Positions 33,586 to 41,297 of a stretch of DNA of 50,243 bases are shown here, one piece after another. The number at the start of each line of letters is the position of its first letter. The stretch's first letter is position 1. The notes beneath the pieces were generated by a model. It was not told the DNA's origin. It worked only from the letters and a program-made list of their open reading frames with translations, and ran no database searches. A program made the position numbers and the translations under genes. This stretch comes from CAZWRN01 sp964446685 (GTDB lineage Bacteria; Patescibacteriota; Microgenomatia; Daviesbacterales; UBA10151): the NCBI GenBank assembly GCA_964446685.1, contig CAYUPO010000010.1:1-50243 (forward strand), written 5' to 3'.

Positions 33586-35814
33586 ATGGCAGAAATAAAA
33601 AAAACATATCCAATAAAAGGCATGCACTGTGCTTCTTGTGTGAGAGTAATTGAAAGATCACTTTCTAAAACTCCTGGAATAAAAGACGCCAATGTTAACT
33701 TAGCCACTGAAAAAGCTACAGTCACTTACGATGATACCCTTTGCGGCCCGGCGGAAATCGCTTCAGCAGTTTCAAATGTGGGATACACAGCTTTAATTGA
33801 CCAAACTAAAGATGATGAAGATTCAGAGAAAAAAGAGAAAGAAAAAGAACTAAAGAAATTAAAAGTTAAAGTAGTAACAAGTTTAATTTTAGGAGGACTA
33901 ATATTGTGGGGAAGTTTTCCAGGCCTAATGAGTACAGCCCCAAATTTTTTAACATTACCTTGGATTCAGTTATTACTCGCGATTCCTGTTCAATTTTGGG
34001 CAGGTTTGGATTTTTATAAAGCAACAATACCGGCTTTAAAACATCGACTGGCTAATATGGATACTTTGGTAGCCCTAGGGACAACTGTAGCCTTTGTTTT
34101 TTCAGTATTTATAACTTTCTTTCCTCATATTGTGATGGGTATAGGCCTTGAAGCAATGCCCTACTTTGATGTTTCTACTATAGTGATTGGATTAATTCTG
34201 CTGGGGAGATATTTTGAAGCTAAAGCAAAAATGGGGACTTCAGAGGCAATTAAAAAGTTAATCGGACTGCAAGCTAAAACTGCCAGGGTTATTAAAAATG
34301 GAAAAGAAATAGATATTCCGATTGAGGAAGTCTCAATCGGATCTGTTATTAGGGTTAGACCGGGAGAAAAAATTCCGGTAGACGGACTCCTACTTGAAGG
34401 AGAATCAGCTGTTGATGAATCCATGATTACTGGCGAGAGCATCCCAGTTGATAAACAAAAGGGCGATACTGTCGTTGGGGCAACTATGAATAAATCAGGT
34501 ACATTTACTTATAAAGCTACTAAAGTAGGTTCGGATACGATGTTAGCTCAAATCATTAAATTGGTTCAAGAAGCTCAGGGAAGCAAAGCTCCAATTCAAA
34601 GGATCGCTGACACAATTTCTTCTTATTTTGTACCAATCGTTATTATGCTCGCATTTGCTACTTTCGGAGTTTGGTATGTATTTGGAGGCGCACAAGCTTT
34701 CTTATTTGCCCTATTAAACACTGTTGCAGTACTAATAATCGCTTGTCCTTGTGCGATGGGTCTTGCTACTCCTACAGCTATTATGGTGGGTACAGGAAAA
34801 GGCGCTGAAAAAGGAATTTTAATAAAGGATGCCGAAAGTTTAGAAATTGGAAGTAAGATAACGACGGTTGTTTTTGATAAAACTGGTACTTTAACTTATG
34901 GTAAACCAAAGGTGACTGATATTGTAGTTACAAACAGAATCAAGCTAGATAAGATTTTGAGCTACTCAGGATCGATAGAAAAAGGCTCGGAACATTCACT
35001 TGCTGATGCAATCGTCGCTAAAGCGGAAGCAGAAAAAGCTATTATTCAACCTGTTACTAAGTTCAAAGCTATAGCCGGACATGGGGTGGAAGGAGTTATT
35101 GATTCCAAGAGTATATTCCTAGGGAACAGAAGATTAATGGAAAGAGAGAACATATCTCTTGGTTCATACATGAGCCAAATTCAAAAACTTGAAGAGGAGG
35201 GCAAGACGGTCATGATGTTGGGTGTTGATGGGAAACTGGCAGGTTTAATTGCAGTTGCAGACACCTTAAAAGAAACAGCAAAAGCGGGTGTTAAAGCCTT
35301 ACAAGATAAAGGAATCGAAGTCGTTATGATCACTGGGGACAATAAAAGAACAGCTCAGGCAATTGCCTCAAAGGTGGGCATCAAAAAAGTATTGTCAGAA
35401 GTTTTGCCGGAACAAAAAGAATCTGAAGTGAGAAAGCTTCAATCAGAGGGGAAGGTAGTGGCGATGGTAGGAGATGGAATAAATGACGCGCCTGCTTTAG
35501 TTGCCGCAGATATTGGCATTGCTATGGGAACAGGAACAGATGTGGCAATTGAGGCTGCTAATATAACTCTCATTAATAAAGACCTAACGTCTGTATCTTC
35601 AGCTCTAGATCTCTCCAAGAAAACTATGAGAACTATTAAAATTAACCTATTTTGGGCATTTGGTTACAATATTTTATTAATACCTGTAGCTATGGGGATT
35701 CTTTATCCAATATGGGGAATTTTATTAAATCCAATTTTTGCTTCAATCGCTATGGCTACAAGTTCTATCTCTGTTGTGTCAAATTCGTTGTTGCTAAAAA
35801 GGCATAAAATCTGA
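33586..35814 (+). CDS. copA: CopA-type Cu(I) P-type ATPase
   Basis: The product has 742 residues. The N-terminal HMA domain has GMHC15ASC18. Transmembrane motif is CPC in IIACPCAMGLATPTA, the Cu(I) P1B-1 signature, with ITGES, FDKTGTLTYGKP and GDGINDAPALVAA. The HP locus reads SEHSL, where most P1B ATPases have SEHPL. It pumps cytoplasmic Cu(I) out. It is in the csoR operon, 4 bases after the CDF gene, and is followed by a TauE-cupredoxin gene and an HMA chaperone gene. Domain order and length are usual for bacterial CopA. Confidence 0.95.
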   Translation: MAEIKKTYPIKGMHCASCVRVIERSLSKTPGIKDANVNLATEKATVTYDDTLCGPAEIASAVSNVGYTALIDQTKDDEDSEKKEKEKELKKLKVKVVTSLILGGLILWGSFPGLMSTAPNFLTLPWIQLLLAIPVQFWAGLDFYKATIPALKHRLANMDTLVALGTTVAFVFSVFITFFPHIVMGIGLEAMPYFDVSTIVIGLILLGRYFEAKAKMGTSEAIKKLIGLQAKTARVIKNGKEIDIPIEEVSIGSVIRVRPGEKIPVDGLLLEGESAVDESMITGESIPVDKQKGDTVVGATMNKSGTFTYKATKVGSDTMLAQIIKLVQEAQGSKAPIQRIADTISSYFVPIVIMLAFATFGVWYVFGGAQAFLFALLNTVAVLIIACPCAMGLATPTAIMVGTGKGAEKGILIKDAESLEIGSKITTVVFDKTGTLTYGKPKVTDIVVTNRIKLDKILSYSGSIEKGSEHSLADAIVAKAEAEKAIIQPVTKFKAIAGHGVEGVIDSKSIFLGNRRLMERENISLGSYMSQIQKLEEEGKTVMMLGVDGKLAGLIAVADTLKETAKAGVKALQDKGIEVVMITGDNKRTAQAIASKVGIKKVLSEVLPEQKESEVRKLQSEGKVVAMVGDGINDAPALVAADIGIAMGTGTDVAIEAANITLINKDLTSVSSALDLSKKTMRTIKINLFWAFGYNILLIPVAMGILYPIWGILLNPIFASIAMATSSISVVSNSLLLKRHKI

Positions 35815-35833
35815 TTAAATAGGTTCTGGATAG

Positions 35834-35862
35834 TACTACAACTTGTAGTATTTACTTAAAAT
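35834..35862 (+). promoter_or_regulatory. BlaI-type operator 6 and promoter of the TauE-cupredoxin gene
   Basis: A perfect TACTAC-AACTT-GTAGTA (35834-35850) is followed by TAAAAT at 35857-35862. The ATG at 35869 is 7 bases after the -10 box, so the mRNA would be leaderless. It splits the TauE/HMA genes from the CsoR operon and puts them in the BlaI regulon. Confidence 0.75.
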
Positions 35863-35868
35863 AAAAAT

Positions 35869-36903
35869 ATGAATCTTTGGGTAATATTTATAACTGGGTT
35901 AACTGTAGGTGGATTAAGCTGTTTGGCAGTTCAGGGTGGATTACTTGCTTCAACAATTGCCGCTCGTGAGGAAGATGATACAAAAAAAGGGAAATTAGGT
36001 AAGCATAATTTTTTTCCGGTTACAGTTTTCTTAGCCTCGAAACTAATAGCTTATACTCTCCTAGGTTTTCTTCTTGGAGCATTTGGGCAGACATTGGCAC
36101 TATCAGATGAAGTCCAAATCACTATGCAACTCGTAGCTGGGCTTTATATGGTTGCGATAGCTCTAAACTTATTAAATGTGCATCCAATATTTAGATATGC
36201 CGTCATTCAGCCTCCTAAATTTCTGACAAGACTTGTTAGAAACCAGTCCAAATCTAAAGACTTATTCGCTCCAGCTTTCTTAGGAGTCATGACTATTTTT
36301 ATCCCTTGTGGCACTACCTTAGCTATGGAGGCTCTAGCAATATCTAGTGGAAGCGCACTGATGGGGGCAGCAACTATGGGAGCCTTCGTATTAGGTACTG
36401 TACCCTTATTCTTTGGACTGGGATTTTTAACAACAGCTTTAGGAGATACTTTTAAAACTCGCTTTTATAAATTAGCTGGACTCGCAGTTTTGTATTTGGG
36501 AGTAACATCAATAAACGGTAGTTTAGTTGCAGTAGGATCACCTATTACTTTGCAATCAATTGCCGAAAACTCCCCAGTTCAAATCAATTTAAATCAGGAA
36601 GAACAGGTAGCTACAGTGAAAGGGATGAAATTAGGACAAACTCAGTCACTAGACATAAAGGTATTACCAAATGGTTATAGTCCTAACTACTTTAAGGTGC
36701 AATCCGGAGTGCCTCTTCAGATAAACCTAACTACCTCCGGTAAGCTCACTTGTGCCTCTGCTTTTAGAATTCCTAAACTGGGCATCAGTAAAAGACTGGC
36801 GGCTAATAACACAGAATCAATCGTTATTCCTCCTCAGAGTCCTGGTAAGATTCCGTTTACCTGTTCAATGGGAATGTATACAGGAGTAATTGAGGTGATT
36901 TAA
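35869..36903 (+). CDS. TauE/SafE-UreH2-like membrane protein fused to a cupredoxin domain
   Basis: The product has 344 residues. Six or seven transmembrane helices occupy the first 225 residues. Conserved Cys are in GGLSCLAVQGG and FIPCGTTLAMEAL, as in the CcdA/UreH_2-type subfamily that is often found with copper ATPases and cytochrome oxidase assembly. The C-terminal 95 residues form a cupredoxin-like domain with SGKLTCASAFRI and IPFTCSMGMYTGVI, corresponding to the paired motifs of the 32612 product. It probably handles copper or reducing equivalents across the membrane. It is followed after 1 base by the HMA chaperone gene. Confidence 0.8.
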   Translation: MNLWVIFITGLTVGGLSCLAVQGGLLASTIAAREEDDTKKGKLGKHNFFPVTVFLASKLIAYTLLGFLLGAFGQTLALSDEVQITMQLVAGLYMVAIALNLLNVHPIFRYAVIQPPKFLTRLVRNQSKSKDLFAPAFLGVMTIFIPCGTTLAMEALAISSGSALMGAATMGAFVLGTVPLFFGLGFLTTALGDTFKTRFYKLAGLAVLYLGVTSINGSLVAVGSPITLQSIAENSPVQINLNQEEQVATVKGMKLGQTQSLDIKVLPNGYSPNYFKVQSGVPLQINLTTSGKLTCASAFRIPKLGISKRLAANNTESIVIPPQSPGKIPFTCSMGMYTGVIEVI

Positions 36904-36904
36904 T

Positions 36905-37126
36905 ATGGCAAAAATAGTTAAAAAGAAATTTAAAATAGAGGGCATGTTTTGCACCGCCTGTTCTATGAATATAAATTTTGATTTAGAGGATATAGGTGTT
37001 AAATCAGCCAAGACAAGTTACGCTAAGCAGGAATCAGAAATAGAATTTGATGAAGAAAAGATTAATTTAAAACAAGTTATAGAGAGTATTAAAAAGACAG
37101 GTTATAAGGCTACTCTGCAACCCTAG
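36905..37126 (+). CDS. Copper-chaperone-like HMA domain protein (CopZ-like)
   Basis: The product has 73 residues, a single HMA domain with GMFCTACS at positions 14-21; both metal-binding Cys are present (C17, C20). It has the babbab pattern and ends with GYKATLQP. It should bind Cu(I) in the cytoplasm and pass it to CopA or the TauE protein. It starts 1 base after the stop of the preceding gene and is likely co-transcribed. Next to it lies a new promoter for the recombinase genes. Confidence 0.9.
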   Translation: MAKIVKKKFKIEGMFCTACSMNINFDLEDIGVKSAKTSYAKQESEIEFDEEKINLKQVIESIKKTGYKATLQP

Positions 37127-37143
37127 ATATCATATTTTCTTAC

Positions 37144-37193
37144 TTGACAAATCCCATAATTTAGCTTTAAACTATTCATAATGTGAATAGTTT
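37144..37193 (+). promoter_or_regulatory. Promoter with large palindrome before the recombinase operon
   Basis: TTGACA (37144-37149) and TAAACT (37168-37173) are 18 bases apart. A perfect 10-bp-arm palindrome AAACTATTCA-N5-TGAATAGTTT (37169-37193) overlaps the -10 box, a likely operator for control of the recombinase. Its sequence differs from the TACTAC motif. Confidence 0.7.
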
Positions 37194-37212
37194 TACATAA
37201 GGATTTAACAAC

Positions 37213-37386
37213 ATGGGAAGAGTTAAAAAACAAAAGGAAAAACATGAAACTACAGATAGACCTCCTACTTCCAACCTGACTCTAGAAGAACGCCTTAAAG
37301 TTATTACTAACCTAATAGTGGATCGAATAATAGAAGACCAAATAAATGGCAATTTGCGGTTCAAGACTAAGGAAGCTAAGTCATGA
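37213..37386 (+). CDS. Small protein upstream of the recombinase (57 residues)
   Basis: ATG 37213 to TGA 37386; an AAGGA lies about 10 bases upstream. The product is basic and hydrophilic at the N-terminus (MGRVKKQKEKHET), followed by a helix with LTLEERLKVITNLIVDRIIE. Its TGA overlaps the recombinase ATG (ATGA), so the two are translationally coupled. It is probably an accessory or directionality-type factor, but no family is recognised; the function is inference from position. Confidence 0.65.
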   Translation: MGRVKKQKEKHETTDRPPTSNLTLEERLKVITNLIVDRIIEDQINGNLRFKTKEAKS

Positions 37387-39086
37387 CACCTAATCCTCAA
37401 TTAAACAACGCAGTAGCAGCTATCAGAGTATCCTCTTTAAAACAGGGTCTTCAGGGCGATTCACCGGACGCACAAAAGGAGCAGATAGAACGATTTGCGG
37501 AAGCACATGGCATTACAATCAAGAAATTTTTCACCTTTATGGAATCTGCTTCAAAAGAGCAGCAACCAGTTCAAGAAACGATAGACTACTGCAAAAATCC
37601 TCAGAACAATATTCAGTTAATGATTATTAAGTCAATTGATCGTTTCACCAGGGGTGGCTCGTATTTATATAGTGACCTTAAAATACAACTGGATAGAATA
37701 AAAGTTCGCCTAGTAGATATTTATGGAGTCATAGGCAATCAACAAGTAAATACACTTGAACATTTAGGTATGGAATTCTCCTGGAGCGTTTACTCACCTA
37801 CTCAAAAAGCTGAATTACTGGAAGCAGAAAGAGCTAAGGATGAGATACGAGATATCTTAAGTAGAATGATTGGTGCCGAAATTCGTTATGTCCGAATGGG
37901 CTATCCTCTTGGTATACCACCTTTTGGTTATAGGCATGAAAAAGCAGAAACAACTCATGGTAGAAGAGTTGTCTTAGCCGCTGACCCAAAGGAAGCAAAA
38001 TGGATAATTAAAATGTTTGAGTTAAGAGCGCGAGGAAGTATGACTGATCAGCAAATTGTTGATGAGGTAAATAACTTAGGTTTTAGAACTCGGAAGTTTT
38101 ACAGACGTAATCCTAAAAATAAAACCCAGATAATAGGTACAACAGGTAATCAACCAATAACTTTAAAACAATTCTGGAAAACGATTGAGAACCCCCAGTA
38201 TGCAGGTGTCTTTTCCCATAAATGGACTCAGCGTAAATTTATAAAGGGCAACTACGAAGGTTTAGTAAGCTATGAAATGTTTAATAAAGCAAATCGAGAC
38301 AAAATAATTATATCCGAGATTAACGGTCAAGTTCTCGTAGAGAAAAGAAAACCTGCCGAATGGCAGCTTAAAAAGACCGTTAAAAACCCTGATTACCCTT
38401 ATAAAAGATATGTTATGTGCCCTGAGTGTAATAAACCATTTGCCGGAAGTGCTTCAAGAGGTAAATCCGGCGTAAAATTTCCTGCATATCATTGTAGTCG
38501 AGGACATAAGTATCTAAGAATTCAGAAGAAAGATTTTGAAAATACCATACACAATTTTGTCAAAGGACTAAAAATTAGTGACGAATACAGAGAAGCTTTG
38601 AAAAAGGATGCAATTAATGAATGGCAAAGACGGATGAAAGAAAATAAAGTTGATTCCTCAGAAATTGACGAAAAGATTAACCAAGTTGAATTAAATATCT
38701 TGTCACTCACAGAAACTGTCAAAAAAGTATCTGTTGAAAGTGTGATTAAATCCGTAGAAGCAGATATATTAAAAGCAGAAAATCAAATAGCTCAGCTCAA
38801 GTTAGAGAAAGAGAAAAAAGAGTCCGAATACATCAATATGGAGGTAATTATGGACAACATAGATTATTTCTTGGAACACATGGAGGATTTGTTGCTAGGA
38901 AGCCCCGAACCCCTTAAAAGAGCTGCCTATTTTGGCATACTATTCAAGCAAGCTCCTACCTATGAAGAAATAAAGTTTGGAACACCAGAATTGGAGCAAT
39001 GTATCGCTCTAAACGAGCTATTTAAACAGTCTAATTCTCTTAATGTGGGCGCTGAGGGTCTCGAACCCCCGACAACCTCGGTGTAA
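37383..39086 (+). CDS. Large serine recombinase of the element
   Basis: The product has 567 residues. The N-terminal resolvase domain has IRVSSLKQGLQGDS; the catalytic Ser is S17 of RVS. The recombinase domain follows from about residue 170, then a zinc ribbon (CPECNKPF and YHCSRGHK) and a coiled coil (about 420-485), the layout of phiC31/TP901-type large serine recombinases. The last 13 residues (NVGAEGLEPPTTS, then V) are encoded on the strand opposite tRNA-Val, so the 3' end of the gene lies inside the attachment site. It should catalyse integration and excision of the element. Confidence 0.9.
   Translation: MTPNPQLNNAVAAIRVSSLKQGLQGDSPDAQKEQIERFAEAHGITIKKFFTFMESASKEQQPVQETIDYCKNPQNNIQLMIIKSIDRFTRGGSYLYSDLKIQLDRIKVRLVDIYGVIGNQQVNTLEHLGMEFSWSVYSPTQKAELLEAERAKDEIRDILSRMIGAEIRYVRMGYPLGIPPFGYRHEKAETTHGRRVVLAADPKEAKWIIKMFELRARGSMTDQQIVDEVNNLGFRTRKFYRRNPKNKTQIIGTTGNQPITLKQFWKTIENPQYAGVFSHKWTQRKFIKGNYEGLVSYEMFNKANRDKIIISEINGQVLVEKRKPAEWQLKKTVKNPDYPYKRYVMCPECNKPFAGSASRGKSGVKFPAYHCSRGHKYLRIQKKDFENTIHNFVKGLKISDEYREALKKDAINEWQRRMKENKVDSSEIDEKINQVELNILSLTETVKKVSVESVIKSVEADILKAENQIAQLKLEKEKKESEYINMEVIMDNIDYFLEHMEDLLLGSPEPLKRAAYFGILFKQAPTYEEIKFGTPELEQCIALNELFKQSNSLNVGAEGLEPPTTSV
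39046..39086. other. Probable right attachment site of the integrated element
   Basis: The overlap of the recombinase 3' end with the 3' half of tRNA-Val marks the junction between element (left) and host chromosome (right). The crossover lies in or near these bases. The displaced 3' half should form the left site; no copy is found in the window, so the left end is before base 1. Confidence 0.6.
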
Positions 39087-39118
39087 ACGAGGTGCTCTAC
39101 CAGCTGAGCTAAGCGCCC
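39046..39118 (-). tRNA. tRNA-Val (anticodon TAC)
   Basis: The full cloverleaf is present: acceptor GGGCGCT/AGCGCCC, D arm with AGCTCAGCTGGTAGAGC, anticodon stem CCTCG/CGAGG around TTTACAC (anticodon TAC) and T arm GGGGGTTCGAGACCCTC. It is 73 bases and no CCA is encoded. The 3' half is overlapped by the recombinase 3' end, so the mobile element joins here. A standard integrated element supplies the 3' part of the tRNA and keeps it functional. Confidence 0.95.
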
Positions 39119-39120
39119 TA

Positions 39121-39227
39121 ACTTCGGATAAATCAGATAAGATCGGATGAGATCAGACAGGTTTATACCAATTTCCGATCTATCTGATCTAAACTTCGAA
39201 TTCACTTTGTTATCTGATCTTATCTGA
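39121..39227. repeat. Palindromic element between two tRNA genes
   Basis: TCAGATAAGATC (39133-39144) and GATCTTATCTGA (39216-39227) are perfect 12-base inverted repeats; further GATC-TATCTGATC motifs lie between them. It is non-coding and separates tRNA-Val from tRNA-Phe. Confidence 0.55.
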
Positions 39228-39231
39228 CTTG

Positions 39232-39304
39232 TGCCGCGACTCGGACTCGAACCAAGATAGGATGCTCTTCAGGCACCTGCAATGACCATCTTTGCTATCG
39301 CGGC
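39232..39304 (-). tRNA. tRNA-Phe (anticodon GAA)
   Basis: Acceptor GCCGCGA/TCGCGGC, D stem GCAA/TTGC, anticodon stem GGTGC/GCATC around CTGAAGA (anticodon GAA), and T arm CTTGGTTCGAGTCCGAG. It is 73 bases, without encoded CCA. The D arm (TAGCAAAGATGGTCATTGC) is atypical but pairs. It lies 113 bases from tRNA-Val on the same strand. Confidence 0.88.
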
Positions 39305-39383
39305 TAAAATCTACCCATAAGTGACAGACTTGCCTCAAATTGTAACCTAATGAGGCTAGAAATGCAAAGGTAGGTAGATTAAG

Positions 39384-39501
39384 TTCTAATTTCTAAGTAG
39401 TCTAATTTCTAAATAATGTCTAATTACCAGAATTCTAAATACTTAAGTCATTAGCATTTGGGATTTGTTTAGATTAATTAGAAATTAGTAATTAGAAATT
39501 T
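39384..39501. repeat. MITE-like palindromic repeat, copy A
   Basis: About 118 bases that begin with TTCTAATTTCTAA and end with repeated TTAGAAATTAG, so the ends are inverted repeats. It shares the order of internal blocks (ATAATGTCTAAT, GTCATTA, GATTT) with copy B at 40102-40217. The two copies flank the low-complexity gene. Confidence 0.65.
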
Positions 39502-39589
39502 TCTTTACTCCTCTTCCCCTCTAAGTCCGTCGTTTTAAAACTCTGTTAAGCCTAGGCATTTGGCAAACTCAAAGGGGAGAGAATTCTAA

Positions 39590-40027
39590 CTACATAGCTG
39601 GAGCACCACCGGCTGGTGGAGTTCCTCCACCCATTCCTGTGTCACCACCTGTTGGAGGTGTCATAGGATCTACTGGTGCACTCGGAGCTCCCATTGGATC
39701 AGCTGGCATTGCTGCCGGCATTCCCATTCCACCATCGGTTGACGGAGAAGCAGGAGCTGGAGTTGGCATATCCATAGGTGTTCCCATACCACCATCAGCT
39801 GGTGCTGGAGCTGGTGTTCCCATTGGGTCTGTTACCCCACCTTCAGCCGGAGCTGGAGGAGTTGTTGGTGCACCCATTGGATCTGCTGGCATTCCCATTG
39901 GAGGAGTAGCTGGCATATCCATTCCACCTGCTGGAGGTGTCATAGGATCTGCTGGCATTCCTGTAGGGGCTGCTGGCTGAGGCATATCTGCCCCGCCTGC
40001 TGGATTTTGCGGATTATTTGAATCCAT
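39590..40027 (-). CDS. Pro/Met/Gly/Ala-rich low-complexity protein
   Basis: The product has 145 residues, almost entirely repeats of M-P-A-D-P-M-G/T-x-P and G-G-M-G/D, with no hydrophobic segment and no signal peptide. It is likely unfolded. A strong GGGGGTGA ribosome binding site about 10 bases before the ATG supports expression. The plus-strand open frame here is a shadow caused by the composition. I do not recognise a function; such Pro-Met repeats could serve as a scaffold or metal buffer (about 22 Met). It lies between two copies of a MITE-like repeat. Confidence 0.65.
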   Translation of the reverse strand: MDSNNPQNPAGGADMPQPAAPTGMPADPMTPPAGGMDMPATPPMGMPADPMGAPTTPPAPAEGGVTDPMGTPAPAPADGGMGTPMDMPTPAPASPSTDGGMGMPAAMPADPMGAPSAPVDPMTPPTGGDTGMGGGTPPAGGAPAM

Positions 40028-40101
40028 AATAATATCACCCCCTTTGCTTGATCAGTTTATGAACAAAACCAAAATAAAGTCAAGAGCAAACGATAAAAAT
40101 T

Positions 40102-40217
40102 TTCTAATTTCTAATTTCTAATTAGTCTAAATAATGTCTAATGAAAAAAATTCAAAAATTTAGTCATTAAGATTTATGATTTATTTAGAAATTAGAAATT
40201 AGGGTAATTAGAAATTA
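40102..40217. repeat. MITE-like palindromic repeat, copy B
   Basis: About 116 bases in the same orientation as copy A: TTCTAATTTCTAATTTC at one end, ATTAGAAATTAG with TTAGAAATT at the other, and common inner blocks ATAATGTCTAAT and GTCATTA. It ends just before the obg promoter. Confidence 0.65.
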
Positions 40218-40223
40218 TCTTGT

Positions 40224-40229
40224 TATAAT
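40224..40229 (+). promoter_or_regulatory. -10 box of obg, leaderless type
   Basis: TATAAT at 40224-40229, with ATG at 40236, 7 bases after the box. No Shine-Dalgarno sequence. The -35 region lies in the MITE-like repeat and is weak. Confidence 0.5.
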
Positions 40230-40235
40230 ACCCAT

Positions 40236-41174
40236 ATGTTAGTTGACGAAATTACATTAAAAGTTCAAGGCGGTCATGGTGGGCCTGGTAAGGTTTCTTT
40301 TAGGCGCCCTCCCAATAAAGGACCTGATGGCGGAAATGGTGGTCAGGGAGGCAATATTATTATTCAACCAACTGATGACATTACAGCATTGGGAAGATTC
40401 TCCAGAAACACTCAGGTTAAAGCCGATAACGGCGAAATAGGCCAACGAAGTACCAAATTTGGCCACAATGCCGGAGACAAAACAATTGTCTTACCTGTTG
40501 GTTCTTTTATTGAATGTCTAGAAGATGGATCAATAATTGAAATAACTCCCAGCACGCAAACTTTTATCATCTGTCGCGGTGGACGAGGCGGCCTTGGTAA
40601 CCACGAGTTCCGATCTTCAACCAACACCACTCCATTAAATGCTGAACCAGGAGAACCAGGAGAAAAGAAAACTCTCAGAATTTTACTTAAATTAATCGCC
40701 GACTATGGACTTATCGGACTTCCAAATGCTGGTAAAAGCAGTTTACTAAATGAACTAACTAAAGCAAATGTGAAAGTTGCAAATTATCCTTTCACCACTT
40801 TAGAACCAAACCTGGGAGTTTGTAACAGAAAAATTTTGGCAGATATCCCCGGTCTTATTGAAGGAGCAGCTTCCGGAAAAGGTTTAGGAATCAAATTTCT
40901 AAAACATATCGAAAAAACCCATTCCTTACTCCACTGTATTGCAGCAGACTCCGATGATCCCAAAACTGACTACAAAACGATCTGGAATGAGATGAATCTG
41001 TTTGACAAAGGGCTCAGGGAAAAAGAAGAGATCATCTTACTGACCAAATCCGACACAGTCGATGCCAAAGAAATAGCAAAAAAAGCCAAACTTTTCAAAG
41101 GCAAAAAAGTAATTACAGTCTCAATTTATGATTATGACAGCATCGAAGCACTCAAGAGAATAATTAGTTACTAA
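40236..41174 (+). CDS. obg: Obg-family GTPase, short form
   Basis: The product has 312 residues. The Obg domain (1-155) has the glycine-rich GGHGGPGKVSFRRPPNKGPD start. The GTPase has G1 GLPNAGKS (161-168), G3 DIPG (203-206) and G4 LTKSD (269-273). The family is usually about 340-430 residues; the C-terminal OCT domain is missing. It acts in late 50S ribosome assembly. It stands alone in its orientation, with a leaderless-type promoter and convergent murA behind it. Confidence 0.93.
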   Translation: MLVDEITLKVQGGHGGPGKVSFRRPPNKGPDGGNGGQGGNIIIQPTDDITALGRFSRNTQVKADNGEIGQRSTKFGHNAGDKTIVLPVGSFIECLEDGSIIEITPSTQTFIICRGGRGGLGNHEFRSSTNTTPLNAEPGEPGEKKTLRILLKLIADYGLIGLPNAGKSSLLNELTKANVKVANYPFTTLEPNLGVCNRKILADIPGLIEGAASGKGLGIKFLKHIEKTHSLLHCIAADSDDPKTDYKTIWNEMNLFDKGLREKEEIILLTKSDTVDAKEIAKKAKLFKGKKVITVSIYDYDSIEALKRIISY

Positions 41175-41177
41175 ATT

Positions 41178-41294
41178 TGTCATCCTGAACTTGTTTCAGG
41201 ATCTTCCTAGGTACATAAATATTCTTGCTAAATTTTTACTCAATTCATGCTGTTGATTATAGTTGGAAGATGCCGAAACAAGTTCGGCATGACA
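41178..41294. repeat. 30-bp inverted repeat (GTCATCCTGAAC type)
   Basis: TGTCATCCTGAACTTGTTTC (arm 41178-41207) and its near-complement in 41265-41294, ending with GGCATGACA, form a long imperfect palindrome with a 57-base centre. It sits between the convergent obg and murA genes and may end both transcripts. Confidence 0.6.
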
Positions 41295-41297
41295 AGT

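Noticed and set aside
39047..39086. Recombinase C-terminus GAEGLEPPTTSV as a conserved protein motif
   Set aside because: It is the antisense translation of the tRNA-Val T arm and anticodon region. It marks the att site and is not a functional protein motif.
39639..39980. 113-residue plus-strand frame opposite the Pro/Met-rich gene
   Set aside because: It is a composition shadow; only the minus-strand frame has a ribosome binding site (GGGGGTGA) at its start.
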